A stretch of 26,519 nucleotides of DNA from an uncultured Collinsella sp. (GTDB lineage Bacteria; Actinomycetota; Coriobacteriia; Coriobacteriales; Coriobacteriaceae). Below the pieces are notes generated by a model. The model had not been told where the DNA came from and made no database searches. It saw nothing but the letters and a program-made list of their open reading frames with translations. A program made the position numbers and the translations under genes. The stretch lies in contig CATWID010000023.1 of the NCBI GenBank assembly GCA_958350755.1, positions 1-26,519 of the forward strand, in the 5' to 3' direction. Position 1 is the first letter of the stretch. Every line of letters starts with the position of its first letter. Below are positions 10,159-17,880 of this stretch, piece after piece.

Positions 10159-10899
10159 CTACCCGCCCTTTTCGTAGAGTCGCCGATACGTGCTTAGCGC
10201 ACCCTCGGCGCGTCCGGCAGGCTTTGCGAAATGGGATCCAGGAGACTTCGGCGCAGCATCATCTTGCGGAATGCTTCTAATGAGCCTCCCATCCTTCAAA
10301 AACAGAATCTCATCGCACAGCCTATCGACCGAATCCAAGATGTGGGATGACATGATGATGCACGTACCAGAATCGGCCAGCTTCCTGAGAATCTCGGAAT
10401 GCAAGTCCACCCTGCTGGGGTCGAGCGCGTTCATGGGCTCATCTAATAGAAGGTACCGCGCGCCCGTCGCATACGCAATCGCCAGGGTAAGCTGCTGCTT
10501 CATGCCCTGGCTCAGAGTGCGGATCCTCATCTTCGCGAACTCGCCTATCTGCGTTTGTTCCACTATCTCTTCGATATCGCGAGCATGCGGCCACATATCG
10601 CAAACCATCTTGAGGTGATCTTCCGCACGCAATCCGGGATACAGCAGCGTCCCCTCACCAGGTGCATAGAAGATCATAGAACGGACCTCTCTCGCACCCG
10701 TACCCTGCACCTCATCCAGAACGATGCTCCCGTCCACGCGAGGACCCGGCAAACCTGCCATCGCACGCAGCAACGTCGTCTTTCCATGCCCGTTCGGAGC
10801 GACGAGACCGTAGACCGTACCCGGGGCAAACTCAGCGTTCACCGAATCTACGAGCACCTTCTTTCCATAAGAGATCGTCAGCGTTTGAAGGTCAATCAT
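10159..10899 (-). CDS. ABC transporter ATP-binding protein
   Basis: This 246-residue single-domain ATPase very likely powers the double-length permease encoded just upstream. Motifs are Walker A APNGHGKTT (34-42), signature LSQGMKQQ (129-136), Walker B LLLDEP (150-155) with E154 as catalytic base, and switch H186. As in the fusion protein downstream, Walker A begins AP rather than GP. The Q-loop position reads IFYAPGEG (76-83) with no glutamine. The start at 10899 is preferred: AGGGG lies nine bases upstream. The earlier in-frame ATG at 10908 touches that site directly, although it would overlap the permease stop as ATGA. The last 35 residues, after the ATPase core, are Pro/Ala/Lys-rich and of unclear role. 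Translation is probably coupled to the permease gene. Confidence 0.88.
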   Translation of the reverse strand: MIDLQTLTISYGKKVLVDSVNAEFAPGTVYGLVAPNGHGKTTLLRAMAGLPGPRVDGSIVLDEVQGTGAREVRSMIFYAPGEGTLLYPGLRAEDHLKMVCDMWPHARDIEEIVEQTQIGEFAKMRIRTLSQGMKQQLTLAIAYATGARYLLLDEPMNALDPSRVDLHSEILRKLADSGTCIIMSSHILDSVDRLCDEILFLKDGRLIRSIPQDDAAPKSPGSHFAKPAGRAEGALSTYRRLYEKGG

Positions 10900-10904
10900 C
10901 GAGA

Positions 10905-13127
10905 TCATCCCCTTTCGATCTTTGGAACACTCAGGCGCACCATCAACGGAGATACGGCGCCCAAGACCACCAGCAGAGCGCCCGATGCGCCGACGACCTC
11001 TCCAAAAGGCATCGCGTTCGTCCCTCGCCCAAGGAACCCAATCGTCCCCACCTGGGAAGCGGGATCAAACGAGGCGAATGGAGCCAGCAGCGCGACGCCC
11101 ATGCCCACGCTTTCAACATGAGCGCTCAACGAACCCAACACCAAGAGAACCGCGCAAACCATTCCGGTGACAACGGGGTTGCGGCTAATCGCTGCTGTCA
11201 ACGCAGCGACGACGGAAATCACGCCGTATGCCATGACCAGCAACGGAATACTGCACAACACCGCCTCCCCCACCATGGACGTTGTCGAAGCTCCCGCCCG
11301 AATGAGAGCGACGGGATACTCCGATCCACCCGCACCGTTCTTAATCACGGACACAACGACAGCGGGAACCATCGACACCAAAAGCAGCACCAAGCCAAGC
11401 AGGAGAGCCAGCGCAACAGCCGTCAGAAAACGCACATGCGCTGTTGCGGGGATCTGGAGAACCAGAAGGGAACGACACTGCAGGTGGGTGCACGCGAGCG
11501 ATGTGACAACCACGGGCAACAGCAAAAATAAGGAGGGAAGCGCTGCCTGGAGATACGAAAGGAGGATTAATGGGGGCATCTTCGTACTTAACTCGTAAAC
11601 CTTGGGGTCCGGCAAGCTCGCGATCGACTCAAGCAGAAGGGCGCGCGCCTCCGCACGAGAAGGAGTCTCCGGCTCGATTCCAATCGATTGCAGGAGAGTC
11701 GCATCTGCCGCGCCCAGCTCACCTCGAGCGCGCTCGTACGTCGCAAGGCTTCGAAACCCCTCCGCAGGCATAGGCGCGTACACGAAACCCGAAAGAGCAT
11801 CCCGCATGTCTTCCAGGGCCGCTTTGCCCTCGACGTCCATATTAGCAGCGTTCTGCTCTAGATACCGATCTATTGAACGGAGCTCCCCATCCCTATACCG
11901 AACAGCGGAAACGTTATCAGCGTCAGGAAACATCTCGACCAGAGCCGGGGCCAGCATCGTCGTCGACATTGCAATCGCGCATACGGCGAGGGTAGGAGAA
12001 CGCAGGAGCAGTTTCCCCATCGTTCTTACGTATGCAACGGCGGAGGCACAAGCGCTCGAACGAGTTGCCGTTCTCGATGCAGTGAAGGAACCTCTCTCAA
12101 GACAAATCGGGGATATCGGGCACGCGCAGCCGCTCTTTCCAGCAACGCAAAGCAGGCTAATTGCCAGCACCTCGATCCCGATTGCGCATACGAGGGCAAT
12201 CGCGCCACGCTCGAAGCAAAGTCCAGGCAGATTCACTATCTGCGTTGTCGGGTACGGGCTATAGGCGCCGACGGTCAACTCAGTGTTCGCATACGTAAGG
12301 GGATTCAACAGGGCGAACTCACGTAAAGCGATGGATCTTCCGTAATACCCGGGAACCATCGTCACCCCCATCAGGGCACATACGAACACGATTCCAAGCG
12401 TAGGGTTATTGGCAATCTTCACGGCAAGGTGAACGACAAGCGAGATGAACGCTGCCACCAAGAATTGCAAGATGGCCGTCTGCGCGAACACCAGCCAAGC
12501 CGGTTTGATAACCGGAGTCGCATATTGAATGTAGCCTATCGGATAGAACGGCGAGCCCGGGCCATTCTTCACAAGCGCGGCGATTATCCCTGGAAGATTG
12601 ATGGCGAGGACGGCAAGCATTGCAAAAACACTCGCCCATACGCTCGATGCAACAAGTCTACCCAGCTCGCCCATCGGTGCCTGGATGATGAGCTTTTCAC
12701 GTTTGTTAAGACGCGCGGCAAGGAACGAGACGGCAACGGCCGTTGCGACCCATAGCAAGTACTCCTTCGATCCGTCATAATAGGTGTACTCTCCATCCGA
12801 TATCTGCAGAAACGGAAGTAGGGGAGAGAGCGGTGCCAAGATAAGACGTCCCGCGGCAAGAGGGTACAGAAGCGCGGGCATGCTTGATGAAGAGGTATAG
12901 ACACCGTCCTCCCCCGCATTCACAAGCGCATCCGCATAGGATGCTGACAATTCCTGCTCAACACGGGTTATTCCCGACTCGAGGTATTCGACCCGTCCGT
13001 CGATGCCAGCCGCGCTCCTGAAGACGGGCAGAGCACAAAGAACCATCAACGCAACAACGACAACACAGAGCGACCTGGAGGAGAGAAGCGACCTAAAGAT
13101 CGCCTTCGAGATTTTGAGCATATTCAT
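10905..13127 (-). CDS. Double-length ABC-2-like permease (two fused membrane modules)
   Basis: This 740-residue membrane protein is built from two similar halves. Each has one hydrophobic segment near its start (about 20-38 and 378-396), then a polar, Glu-rich extracytoplasmic stretch (about 40-82 and 400-510), then a cluster of membrane segments. Each half contains the same motif between segments: KNG-x-G-x3-YP, at 187-196 and 596-605. A cytoplasmic linker near 327-362 is Cys-rich (C327, C334, C336, C342, C360). The protein has no ATPase of its own; the next gene supplies it with a near-overlap. The start at 13127 is chosen because AAGG lies six bases upstream; in-frame ATGs at 13145 and 13121 are alternatives. 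It is the first gene of a three-gene minus-strand operon divergent from the DUF2975/HTH pair. Confidence 0.75.
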   Translation of the reverse strand: MNMLKISKAIFRSLLSSRSLCVVVVALMVLCALPVFRSAAGIDGRVEYLESGITRVEQELSASYADALVNAGEDGVYTSSSSMPALLYPLAAGRLILAPLSPLLPFLQISDGEYTYYDGSKEYLLWVATAVAVSFLAARLNKREKLIIQAPMGELGRLVASSVWASVFAMLAVLAINLPGIIAALVKNGPGSPFYPIGYIQYATPVIKPAWLVFAQTAILQFLVAAFISLVVHLAVKIANNPTLGIVFVCALMGVTMVPGYYGRSIALREFALLNPLTYANTELTVGAYSPYPTTQIVNLPGLCFERGAIALVCAIGIEVLAISLLCVAGKSGCACPISPICLERGSFTASRTATRSSACASAVAYVRTMGKLLLRSPTLAVCAIAMSTTMLAPALVEMFPDADNVSAVRYRDGELRSIDRYLEQNAANMDVEGKAALEDMRDALSGFVYAPMPAEGFRSLATYERARGELGAADATLLQSIGIEPETPSRAEARALLLESIASLPDPKVYELSTKMPPLILLSYLQAALPSLFLLLPVVVTSLACTHLQCRSLLVLQIPATAHVRFLTAVALALLLGLVLLLVSMVPAVVVSVIKNGAGGSEYPVALIRAGASTTSMVGEAVLCSIPLLVMAYGVISVVAALTAAISRNPVVTGMVCAVLLVLGSLSAHVESVGMGVALLAPFASFDPASQVGTIGFLGRGTNAMPFGEVVGASGALLVVLGAVSPLMVRLSVPKIERG

Positions 13128-13158
13128 CGCCAACCTTAACCTCATCCAGTCGGAACAG

Positions 13159-13185
13159 AGGGGCCGAACAAAATGCTCGGCCCCT
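13159..13185. other. Strong hairpin between the divergent ABC and DUF2975 operons
   Basis: Nine-base perfect arms (13159-13167 and 13177-13185) are rich in G and C and enclose a 9-base loop. Neither strand has a T-run after it, so it is not a good terminator. It lies just upstream of the permease start, where it could be a leader structure or a protein-binding site. No promoter for the permease operon could be fixed relative to it. Confidence 0.45.
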
Positions 13186-13190
13186 ATTAC

Positions 13191-13225
13191 TTGCCGGCAA
13201 AGTCAATTTAACATAAACTGTTAAA
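13191..13225 (+). promoter_or_regulatory. Promoter with operator-like inverted repeat before the DUF2975-HTH operon
   Basis: TTGCCG (13191-13196) and TAAACT (13214-13219) are 17 bases apart, each matching consensus at four of six positions. A perfect inverted repeat, TTTAACA (13207-13213) and TGTTAAA (13219-13225) with a 5-base spacer, brackets the -10 box. A dimeric repressor bound there would block this promoter. The small HTH protein encoded 560 bases downstream is the obvious candidate; that link is inference. Confidence 0.5.
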
Positions 13226-13262
13226 AAGTAACCTGAGTTTTTTAAATTCTTCGGAGGTTATT

Positions 13263-13775
13263 ATGAGTTCCGACAATCGCACTCCCCGGCTTCATTCCTT
13301 CCGCATCGCATGTGCGATAGCCTCTGCGACCCTTTGCGCCACCGCCATCGCACAAGTGGCGTTCTCCTTAAAGCCAGCAATCGAAGTGCTCGACAACCCT
13401 GTAATTGCAGACTCCCCCGCGTATCCAGCCCTTGCGATCTCGACATTGGTCCCTGCCGTCATCGGTATCGCTACGACCATCCTCAGCGCCGTTCTCGTGT
13501 GGACGATCAAGAGCGGAGACCCCTTCAAGAAAGGGTCTGCGACATGCTTGAAGGTGCTCGGCATTCTCTTCGTTGTTCAAGCTGCCACCAGCCTCTACGC
13601 CGGCTCACTCAAAACCTCCGTTTCGATGTTTGGCGGCGAGGGGGCCGTCGGCGCCCAAGAGATCGCTTCATCATTCGATTGGACCTCTCTGGTTCTCGGC
13701 ATCGTCCTGTTCATGCTTTCCCAGCTCTTCTTGTACGCCCGAGAGCTGTACCTCGACTCCGACGAGATTGCGTAA
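13263..13775 (+). CDS. DUF2975 domain membrane protein
   Basis: This 170-residue protein has four predicted membrane segments, at about 13-35, 58-80, 96-113 and 139-158. Between segments 2 and 3 it has SGDPFKKGSATCLKVLG, which fits the GxPF...RL-x-x-G pattern of DUF2975 proteins. After segment 4 comes the conserved acidic end (ARELYLDSDEIA). DUF2975 proteins are usually encoded next to a small YozG-type HTH regulator, as here, nine bases upstream of it. Their role is not established; a membrane partner or sensor for the regulator is a reasonable guess. The start has GGAGG seven bases upstream. The gene is divergent from the ABC transporter operon and may help control it. Confidence 0.8.
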   Translation: MSSDNRTPRLHSFRIACAIASATLCATAIAQVAFSLKPAIEVLDNPVIADSPAYPALAISTLVPAVIGIATTILSAVLVWTIKSGDPFKKGSATCLKVLGILFVVQAATSLYAGSLKTSVSMFGGEGAVGAQEIASSFDWTSLVLGIVLFMLSQLFLYARELYLDSDEIA

Positions 13776-13784
13776 GGAAACGCC

Positions 13785-14036
13785 ATGCCCGTAATTGTTC
13801 GCCTCGACAAGATCATGGCCGAGCGAAAGATTTCCTCGAACGAACTTGCCGAAAGGATTGGAACCACGCCCGTGAACCTGTCCCGTATTAAAAAAGGGCA
13901 TATTCGCGGCATTCGCTTCAACACACTCGAGCAGCTATGCCTCGCCCTTCGTTGCCAACCCGGAGACCTTCTCGAAGTCATGAGCGAAGAGGATGCCCGA
14001 AAGGAGTTCGGACTCGATTGGTCCGCCGAGGATTAG
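13785..14036 (+). CDS. YozG-type helix-turn-helix transcriptional regulator (Xre/Cro family)
   Basis: This 83-residue protein is nearly all a Cro/C1-type HTH domain. It starts MPVIVRLDKIMAERKIS, has the turn and recognition helix ELAERIGTTPVNLSRIKKG (20-38), then RFNTLEQLCLALRCQPGDLL (44-63). This layout is typical of the HTH_26/YozG group, which pairs with DUF2975 proteins. It is likely autoregulatory and may bind the inverted repeat at 13207-13225. The ribosome binding site is AAGGAA, six bases before the ATG. The last 20 residues (MSEEDARKEFGLDWSAED) are acidic. The TAG stop is followed in the same frame, without a gap, by recombinase coding sequence. Confidence 0.88.
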   Translation: MPVIVRLDKIMAERKISSNELAERIGTTPVNLSRIKKGHIRGIRFNTLEQLCLALRCQPGDLLEVMSEEDARKEFGLDWSAED

Positions 14037-14762
14037 AGGGCGGTCGTACTCGCCCTGCACACGGGGATGCGAATCGGCGAGGTCTGCGGCCTTCGGTGGT
14101 GCGATGTGGATTTCGAGACGGGCCTGATCTCGATCAGACACTCGGTGGCGTACGCGAAGGGAATGGGTTCGTTCATCAAGAACGCCAAGACCCATGACGC
14201 CAGGGGTATCCCCATCGACCCGGTCGGCCTACTCCCCTTCCTGAAGGAGACCCACGAGATCGACTGCGGAAAGCTGCGCTTGCGCGGCCTTACCGGGGCG
14301 GTCGAGATCGGGGACTGCTACATCCTGTCGGAGCCGGGCGCGACCTTCGCGACGACAAGCTATATCCGCAGGGCGTTCAAGACGTTCTCGGAGACCAACG
14401 GCCTCATGGGCACCAACGACGAGCTGATCACGTTCCACGGCCTTCGCCACACGTTCGCAACGCAGTGGATCCGCCAAGGCGGCGATATCAAGGCGCTCCA
14501 ATCGATCCTCGGCCACAAGGACGCCATGGCGACGCTCAACGTCTACGCCGACATCGAGCCCATCTCCAAAATCCATAACATGCTGCGCGCCACGCCGTGC
14601 CTTTGGCGCGGGCACCTCGGGCCGAGGGTCGATCCGGGTCCCATGTTCCAACAGAGGATCCAGGAGTCCATCGAGACGCTCCAGGCGTTCGGCTACGGCA
14701 TCACCGAGCCGGACGACCGAAATATCGCCATACGCGACGTGAAGACGAACAGTTGGCTCTAG
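14037..14762 (+). pseudogene. N-terminally truncated tyrosine recombinase (integrase) remnant
   Basis: The catalytic domain of a phage/conjugative-element integrase is present and the first half is missing. The frame opens right after the HTH stop with RAVVLALHTGMRIGEVCGLRW, the start of the catalytic fold. It has the box I Arg (TGMRIGE), a KNAKTHDARGIPI strand pair, HGLRH (His and box II Arg), LGHKD and the nucleophile Tyr in TLNVYAD. The first possible start is ATG 14067 (231 residues), with no ribosome binding site. The arm-binding and core-binding domains (about 150-170 residues) are gone. After the Tyr, about 60 residues (to NSWL) are not typical of integrase ends and may belong to a fused domain. 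Recombination without the DNA-binding half is unlikely. It marks the island as formerly mobile. Confidence 0.8.
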
Positions 14763-15080
14763 CTCACCGAGTACGCGGCAGTGCTGGGCCCATCCCAACT
14801 GAGGTCACGGTGGTCCGATAGGGGCGCCGCCCGCGGCATGCGCCGCGGAGCGGTATCCCCTACCGAAGGGCGGGGATGCCCTCCGCTTCCAGTTCGGAAT
14901 CAGCCGTCGGAGGCGTTCGGCTGACTGCGGGAACGGCCTGTCCGCTCAATGTGTTCGGCTGAGATCGGAAATCAACCCAACACGAGCCGGACACGCGCCA
15001 GACGGCTCTTCCCCGTGCGGCCTTCCCCCTTACGCTCATGTTGCAGGCATGTAACGCCGCAGCGAGCGCGCCTTTTTTGC
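14763..15080 (+). other. Gene-free stretch with decayed coding sequence after the integrase remnant
   Basis: No intact gene lies here. In the integrase frame, the TAG at 14760-14762 is followed by LTEYAAVLGPSQLRSRWSD, which resembles the first helices of a small excisionase-like HTH protein, and the frame closes after about 54 codons. A neighbouring frame from about 14850 reads more protein-like (RYPLPKGGDALRFQFGISRR), as if a frameshift had occurred. A direct repeat GTTCGGCTGA occurs at 14915-14924 and 14953-14962. I read this as decayed mobile-element sequence. A clear attachment site was not found. Confidence 0.4.
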
Positions 15081-15088
15081 GCCAGACA

Positions 15089-15111
15089 GGTACAATGATG
15101 AACACTGTACC
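15089..15111 (+). promoter_or_regulatory. Candidate -10 box inside an inverted repeat before the ACT-domain gene
   Basis: GGTACA (15089-15094) and TGTACC (15106-15111) form a perfect 6-base inverted repeat with an 11-base spacer. TACAAT (15091-15096) inside it is a good -10 element, though no good -35 is found 17 bases upstream. A start near 15103 would place the repeat over the start of transcription, an operator-like arrangement. Confidence 0.4.
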
Positions 15112-15158
15112 GTAGCGGAGCGCCCCGCGCGCGCCGCGACCACGCGAAAGGGTTTCCC

Positions 15159-15446
15159 ATGGCCGAGATCTCGTCCTCCCGTATCGTCATCACCGTCCTT
15201 GGCAAGAACCGCCCCGGCATCGTCGCCGGCGTCACCCGTGTCCTGGGCGAGGCCAACGTCGACATCCGCGACATTACGCAGTCCATTATCGAGGACATCT
15301 TCACCATGACCATGCTGGCCGACACCGCCGAGTCCAAGCTCGACTTCGCCGAGCTGCAGAAGGCGCTGGCCGAGGCCGGCGAGCTTTCGGGCGTCAATGT
15401 GTCCATCCAGCGCGAGGACGTCTTTAACTTTATGTACCGCCTGTAG
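15159..15446 (+). CDS. ACT domain-containing protein (UPF0237 type)
   Basis: This 95-residue protein is a single ACT domain of the UPF0237/GcvR-like type. It opens with IVITVLGKNRPGIVAGVT, the ligand-binding loop between the first strand and helix, followed by LGEANVDIRDITQSI and a final VSIQREDVFNFMYRL. ACT domains usually bind amino acids and regulate enzymes; the ligand here is unknown. In many bacteria this gene is followed by a UPF0210 (DUF711) gene. Here the next gene, 77 bases away on the same strand, is citrate synthase. The start is supported by AAAGGG eight bases upstream. A shared transcript with citrate synthase is likely, as no terminator lies between. Confidence 0.9.
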   Translation: MAEISSSRIVITVLGKNRPGIVAGVTRVLGEANVDIRDITQSIIEDIFTMTMLADTAESKLDFAELQKALAEAGELSGVNVSIQREDVFNFMYRL

Positions 15447-15523
15447 CGAACAAGCCGCTCGGGGCAGCTTGACGTCATATCGTCCAAGCGCGCGGCCCCA
15501 AAGCGGACCGGAGAGGAGCGCGC

Positions 15524-16942
15524 ATGGCCTACGACGCCAAGAAAATCTACTACCGCTTCGACGATCACCTGAGCCGCCTGGTTCTGGATTACGAGGCGAG
15601 CCGTCAGATTTCGCCCGAAAGCGAAAACCTCTACCACGGCCTGCCGACCGCCCCGTACGACGAGGACCTGTTCGTAGAGCACAATGTCAAGCGCGGCCTG
15701 CGCAATGCCGACGGTTCGGGCGTGGTCGCGGGCCTCACTCGTATCTCGGATGTGCACGGCTACAACAAGGTCGACGGAAAGGTCGTGCCCGATCAGGGCA
15801 AGCTCACGCTTCGCGGCTACAGCATCGAGGATCTGGTCAACAATGCCCAGGCCGAGAATCGCTACGGCTACGAGGAAGTCGCCTATCTGCTTATCACGGG
15901 TTCGCTGCCCAACAAGGAAGAGCTCGACGGCTTTTGCGAGCGCCTGGGCGCTTTTAGGCACCTGAGCGACGAATACGTCCGCGAATTCCCCATGACCACG
16001 GTGTCGTCAAGCATCATGAATGTGCTTCAGCGCGCCGTGCTGCTACTCTACGCCTTCGACGCCGAGCCCGACGCTATTACACCCGAGCACGAAATCGACG
16101 TCGCCATTTCCATGCTCGCACGTCTCCCGCGCATCGCCGCCTTCGCACACATGGCCTCGGTCGCCAAGCTTCGCGGCTCCGAGGTTCACGTGCCGCACCC
16201 CACGCCCGGTCTCTCCACCGCCGAGACCATCCTACAGGTCCTGCGCGGCGGCATGGCGTTCACCCGCGACGAGGCCATGCTGCTCGACGTGATGCTCATG
16301 CTGCATGCCGAGCACGGCGGCGGCAACAACTCCACCTTCGCTTGCCGCGTGCTGTCGTCTTCGGCCACCGACCCGTATTCCGCCTACGCCGCGGCTATCG
16401 GCTCGCTCAAGGGCCCGCGCCACGGCGGTGCCAATGCCAAGGTCGTGTCTATGCACGAGGACATCCGCTCGCATGTCTCCAACTGGGAGGACGAGGACGA
16501 GGTCGCGGCCTACCTGGGCAAGATCCTCGACAAGCAGGCCTTCGACGGCACGGGCCTCATCTACGGCATGGGCCACGCCGTCTATACGCTCAGCGACCCG
16601 CGCGCCGAGGTCTGCCGCCGTTACGCGCGCTCACTGGCAGCCAAGAAGGACTTGGGCGAAGAGTTCGCACTCATCGAGCGCATCGAGCGCCTGGCACCCC
16701 AGGTCATGCGCGACCACGGCATGACCAAGCCCATCTGCGCCAACATCGACCTGTACACGGGCTTTATCTACAAGATGCTCGGCGTGCCCGAGACGCTCTT
16801 TACGCCGCTGTTCGCCGTCGCCCGCATGGCCGGCTGGTCGGCGCACCGCATGGAAGAGCTCTTCTGCGCGCACCGCATCATCCGTCCCGCGTATCGCCCG
16901 GTTATCGAGCCGCTGGAGTACAAGCCGCTCGCCGACCGATAG
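15524..16942 (+). CDS. gltA: Citrate (Si)-synthase / 2-methylcitrate synthase family protein
   Basis: This enzyme condenses acetyl-CoA with oxaloacetate to citrate. In a fermentative bacterium this would mainly feed 2-oxoglutarate and glutamate synthesis. The 472-residue protein has the three catalytic residues: H264 in LHAEHGGGNNS, H300 in GPRHGGANAKV and D410 in NIDLYTGFIYKMLG. The MGHAVYTLSDPRA block (350-362) is the oxaloacetate-binding region; its GHAV form resembles eukaryotic enzymes more than the GHRVY of E. coli. The long N-terminal part before the core (about 70 residues) fits the larger clostridial-type synthases. GAGAGGAG precedes the start. A strong terminator follows 24 bases after the stop. 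Methylcitrate synthase activity cannot be excluded, but no prp genes are nearby. Confidence 0.92.
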   Translation: MAYDAKKIYYRFDDHLSRLVLDYEASRQISPESENLYHGLPTAPYDEDLFVEHNVKRGLRNADGSGVVAGLTRISDVHGYNKVDGKVVPDQGKLTLRGYSIEDLVNNAQAENRYGYEEVAYLLITGSLPNKEELDGFCERLGAFRHLSDEYVREFPMTTVSSSIMNVLQRAVLLLYAFDAEPDAITPEHEIDVAISMLARLPRIAAFAHMASVAKLRGSEVHVPHPTPGLSTAETILQVLRGGMAFTRDEAMLLDVMLMLHAEHGGGNNSTFACRVLSSSATDPYSAYAAAIGSLKGPRHGGANAKVVSMHEDIRSHVSNWEDEDEVAAYLGKILDKQAFDGTGLIYGMGHAVYTLSDPRAEVCRRYARSLAAKKDLGEEFALIERIERLAPQVMRDHGMTKPICANIDLYTGFIYKMLGVPETLFTPLFAVARMAGWSAHRMEELFCAHRIIRPAYRPVIEPLEYKPLADR

Positions 16943-16965
16943 GACGCGGACCGTTATAGATCTTG

Positions 16966-17004
16966 AGCGTGGCCAGGAACCCAAGCCCTTGGCCACGCTT
17001 TTTT
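16966..17004 (+). terminator. Rho-independent terminator after citrate synthase
   Basis: Perfect 10-base arms (16966-16975 and 16990-16999), a 14-base loop and six T residues at the end. It lies 24 bases past the citrate synthase stop and only 24 bases before the next gene's start. Confidence 0.92.
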
Positions 17005-17027
17005 GCCAATAGAAAGGGCTGCATCAA

Positions 17028-17870
17028 ATGATTGTGTTTTCCGATATGGACGGAACACTGCTGACGAGCGATAAGCAGATGAGCGACGCCACTTGGGCAA
17101 TGCTCGACGAGCTCGCACGTCGTGGCATCGAGTTTGTTCCCTGCACGGGGCGTCCGCTGTCGGGCATCTTTGAGCCCATTCTCGCCCATCCCGCCGTACA
17201 CTACGCGGTCTGTGCCAACGGCGCCAGCGTCTGGCAACTCGACGACGATGTGCCCACCGACGCCTCGTGCGCCACGCGCATCTTGAGCCGTCCGCTCGAT
17301 TGCGGCATTGCCCACCGCATCCATCGCATTGCCGCCGGCCACGATGTGACCTTCGATATCTTCGCGGATGGACAGTGCTTCCTCCCCCGCTCGCTTTACG
17401 GGCGCCTGGATGAGTTCTGCGGCGGCGACCCCCACATCGCGGCTTCGCTCAAGCGCACACGAACACCGATCGACATGGATATCGACAGCAAGATCGACGA
17501 GGTCGAGACGCTCGAACGCATCGCCATGTACTGGCACGACCCGGCCGATCGCGACGCCATCGCGGCGGCGCTCGACACGCTCGGAGGCATTGAGATCACG
17601 CGTTCTTACGCCATGAATATCGAGGTCATGGGTGAGGGCGCCACCAAGGGGACAGCCCTCACGTGGCTATGTGAGCATCTGGGCGAGCGTCTCGCCGACG
17701 CCTGGGCGTTCGGCGACAACATCAACGACATCCCCATGCTGCAGGCAGCGGGCCACGGCATGGCCATGATCAACGCCGAGTCCGAAGACCGCGAGGCCGC
17801 CGACGCCATCACCGAATACGACAACGACCACGACGGCGTCGCCCGCACCATCATGGCCGCCCTCGCCTAG
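17028..17870 (+). CDS. Cof-type HAD-IIB family hydrolase (sugar phosphatase-like)
   Basis: This 280-residue protein has the four HAD phosphatase motifs. They are the nucleophile pair in SDMDGTLL (D6 and acid/base D8), the Thr in PCTGRPL (T40), the Lys in GATKGTAL, and the metal-binding GDNINDIPM (D230, D234). A mixed cap domain of about 120 residues sits between motifs II and III, as in the Cof/YbhA subfamily, which removes phosphate from sugar phosphates or cofactors such as FMN and PLP. The exact substrate is unknown. The start has GAAAGGG nine bases upstream. The gene starts 24 bases after the citrate synthase terminator and points towards a second, only distantly similar HAD gene. Confidence 0.9.
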   Translation: MIVFSDMDGTLLTSDKQMSDATWAMLDELARRGIEFVPCTGRPLSGIFEPILAHPAVHYAVCANGASVWQLDDDVPTDASCATRILSRPLDCGIAHRIHRIAAGHDVTFDIFADGQCFLPRSLYGRLDEFCGGDPHIAASLKRTRTPIDMDIDSKIDEVETLERIAMYWHDPADRDAIAAALDTLGGIEITRSYAMNIEVMGEGATKGTALTWLCEHLGERLADAWAFGDNINDIPMLQAAGHGMAMINAESEDREAADAITEYDNDHDGVARTIMAALA

Positions 17871-17880
17871 TCATTGGCCA

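Noticed and set aside
14034..14762. TAG readthrough joining the HTH regulator and the recombinase, possibly linked to the RF2 variant.
   Set aside because: TAG is used as a normal stop by several genes here (yitT, ade, U32 protein), and RF1, not RF2, would read it. A deletion scar is the simpler reading.
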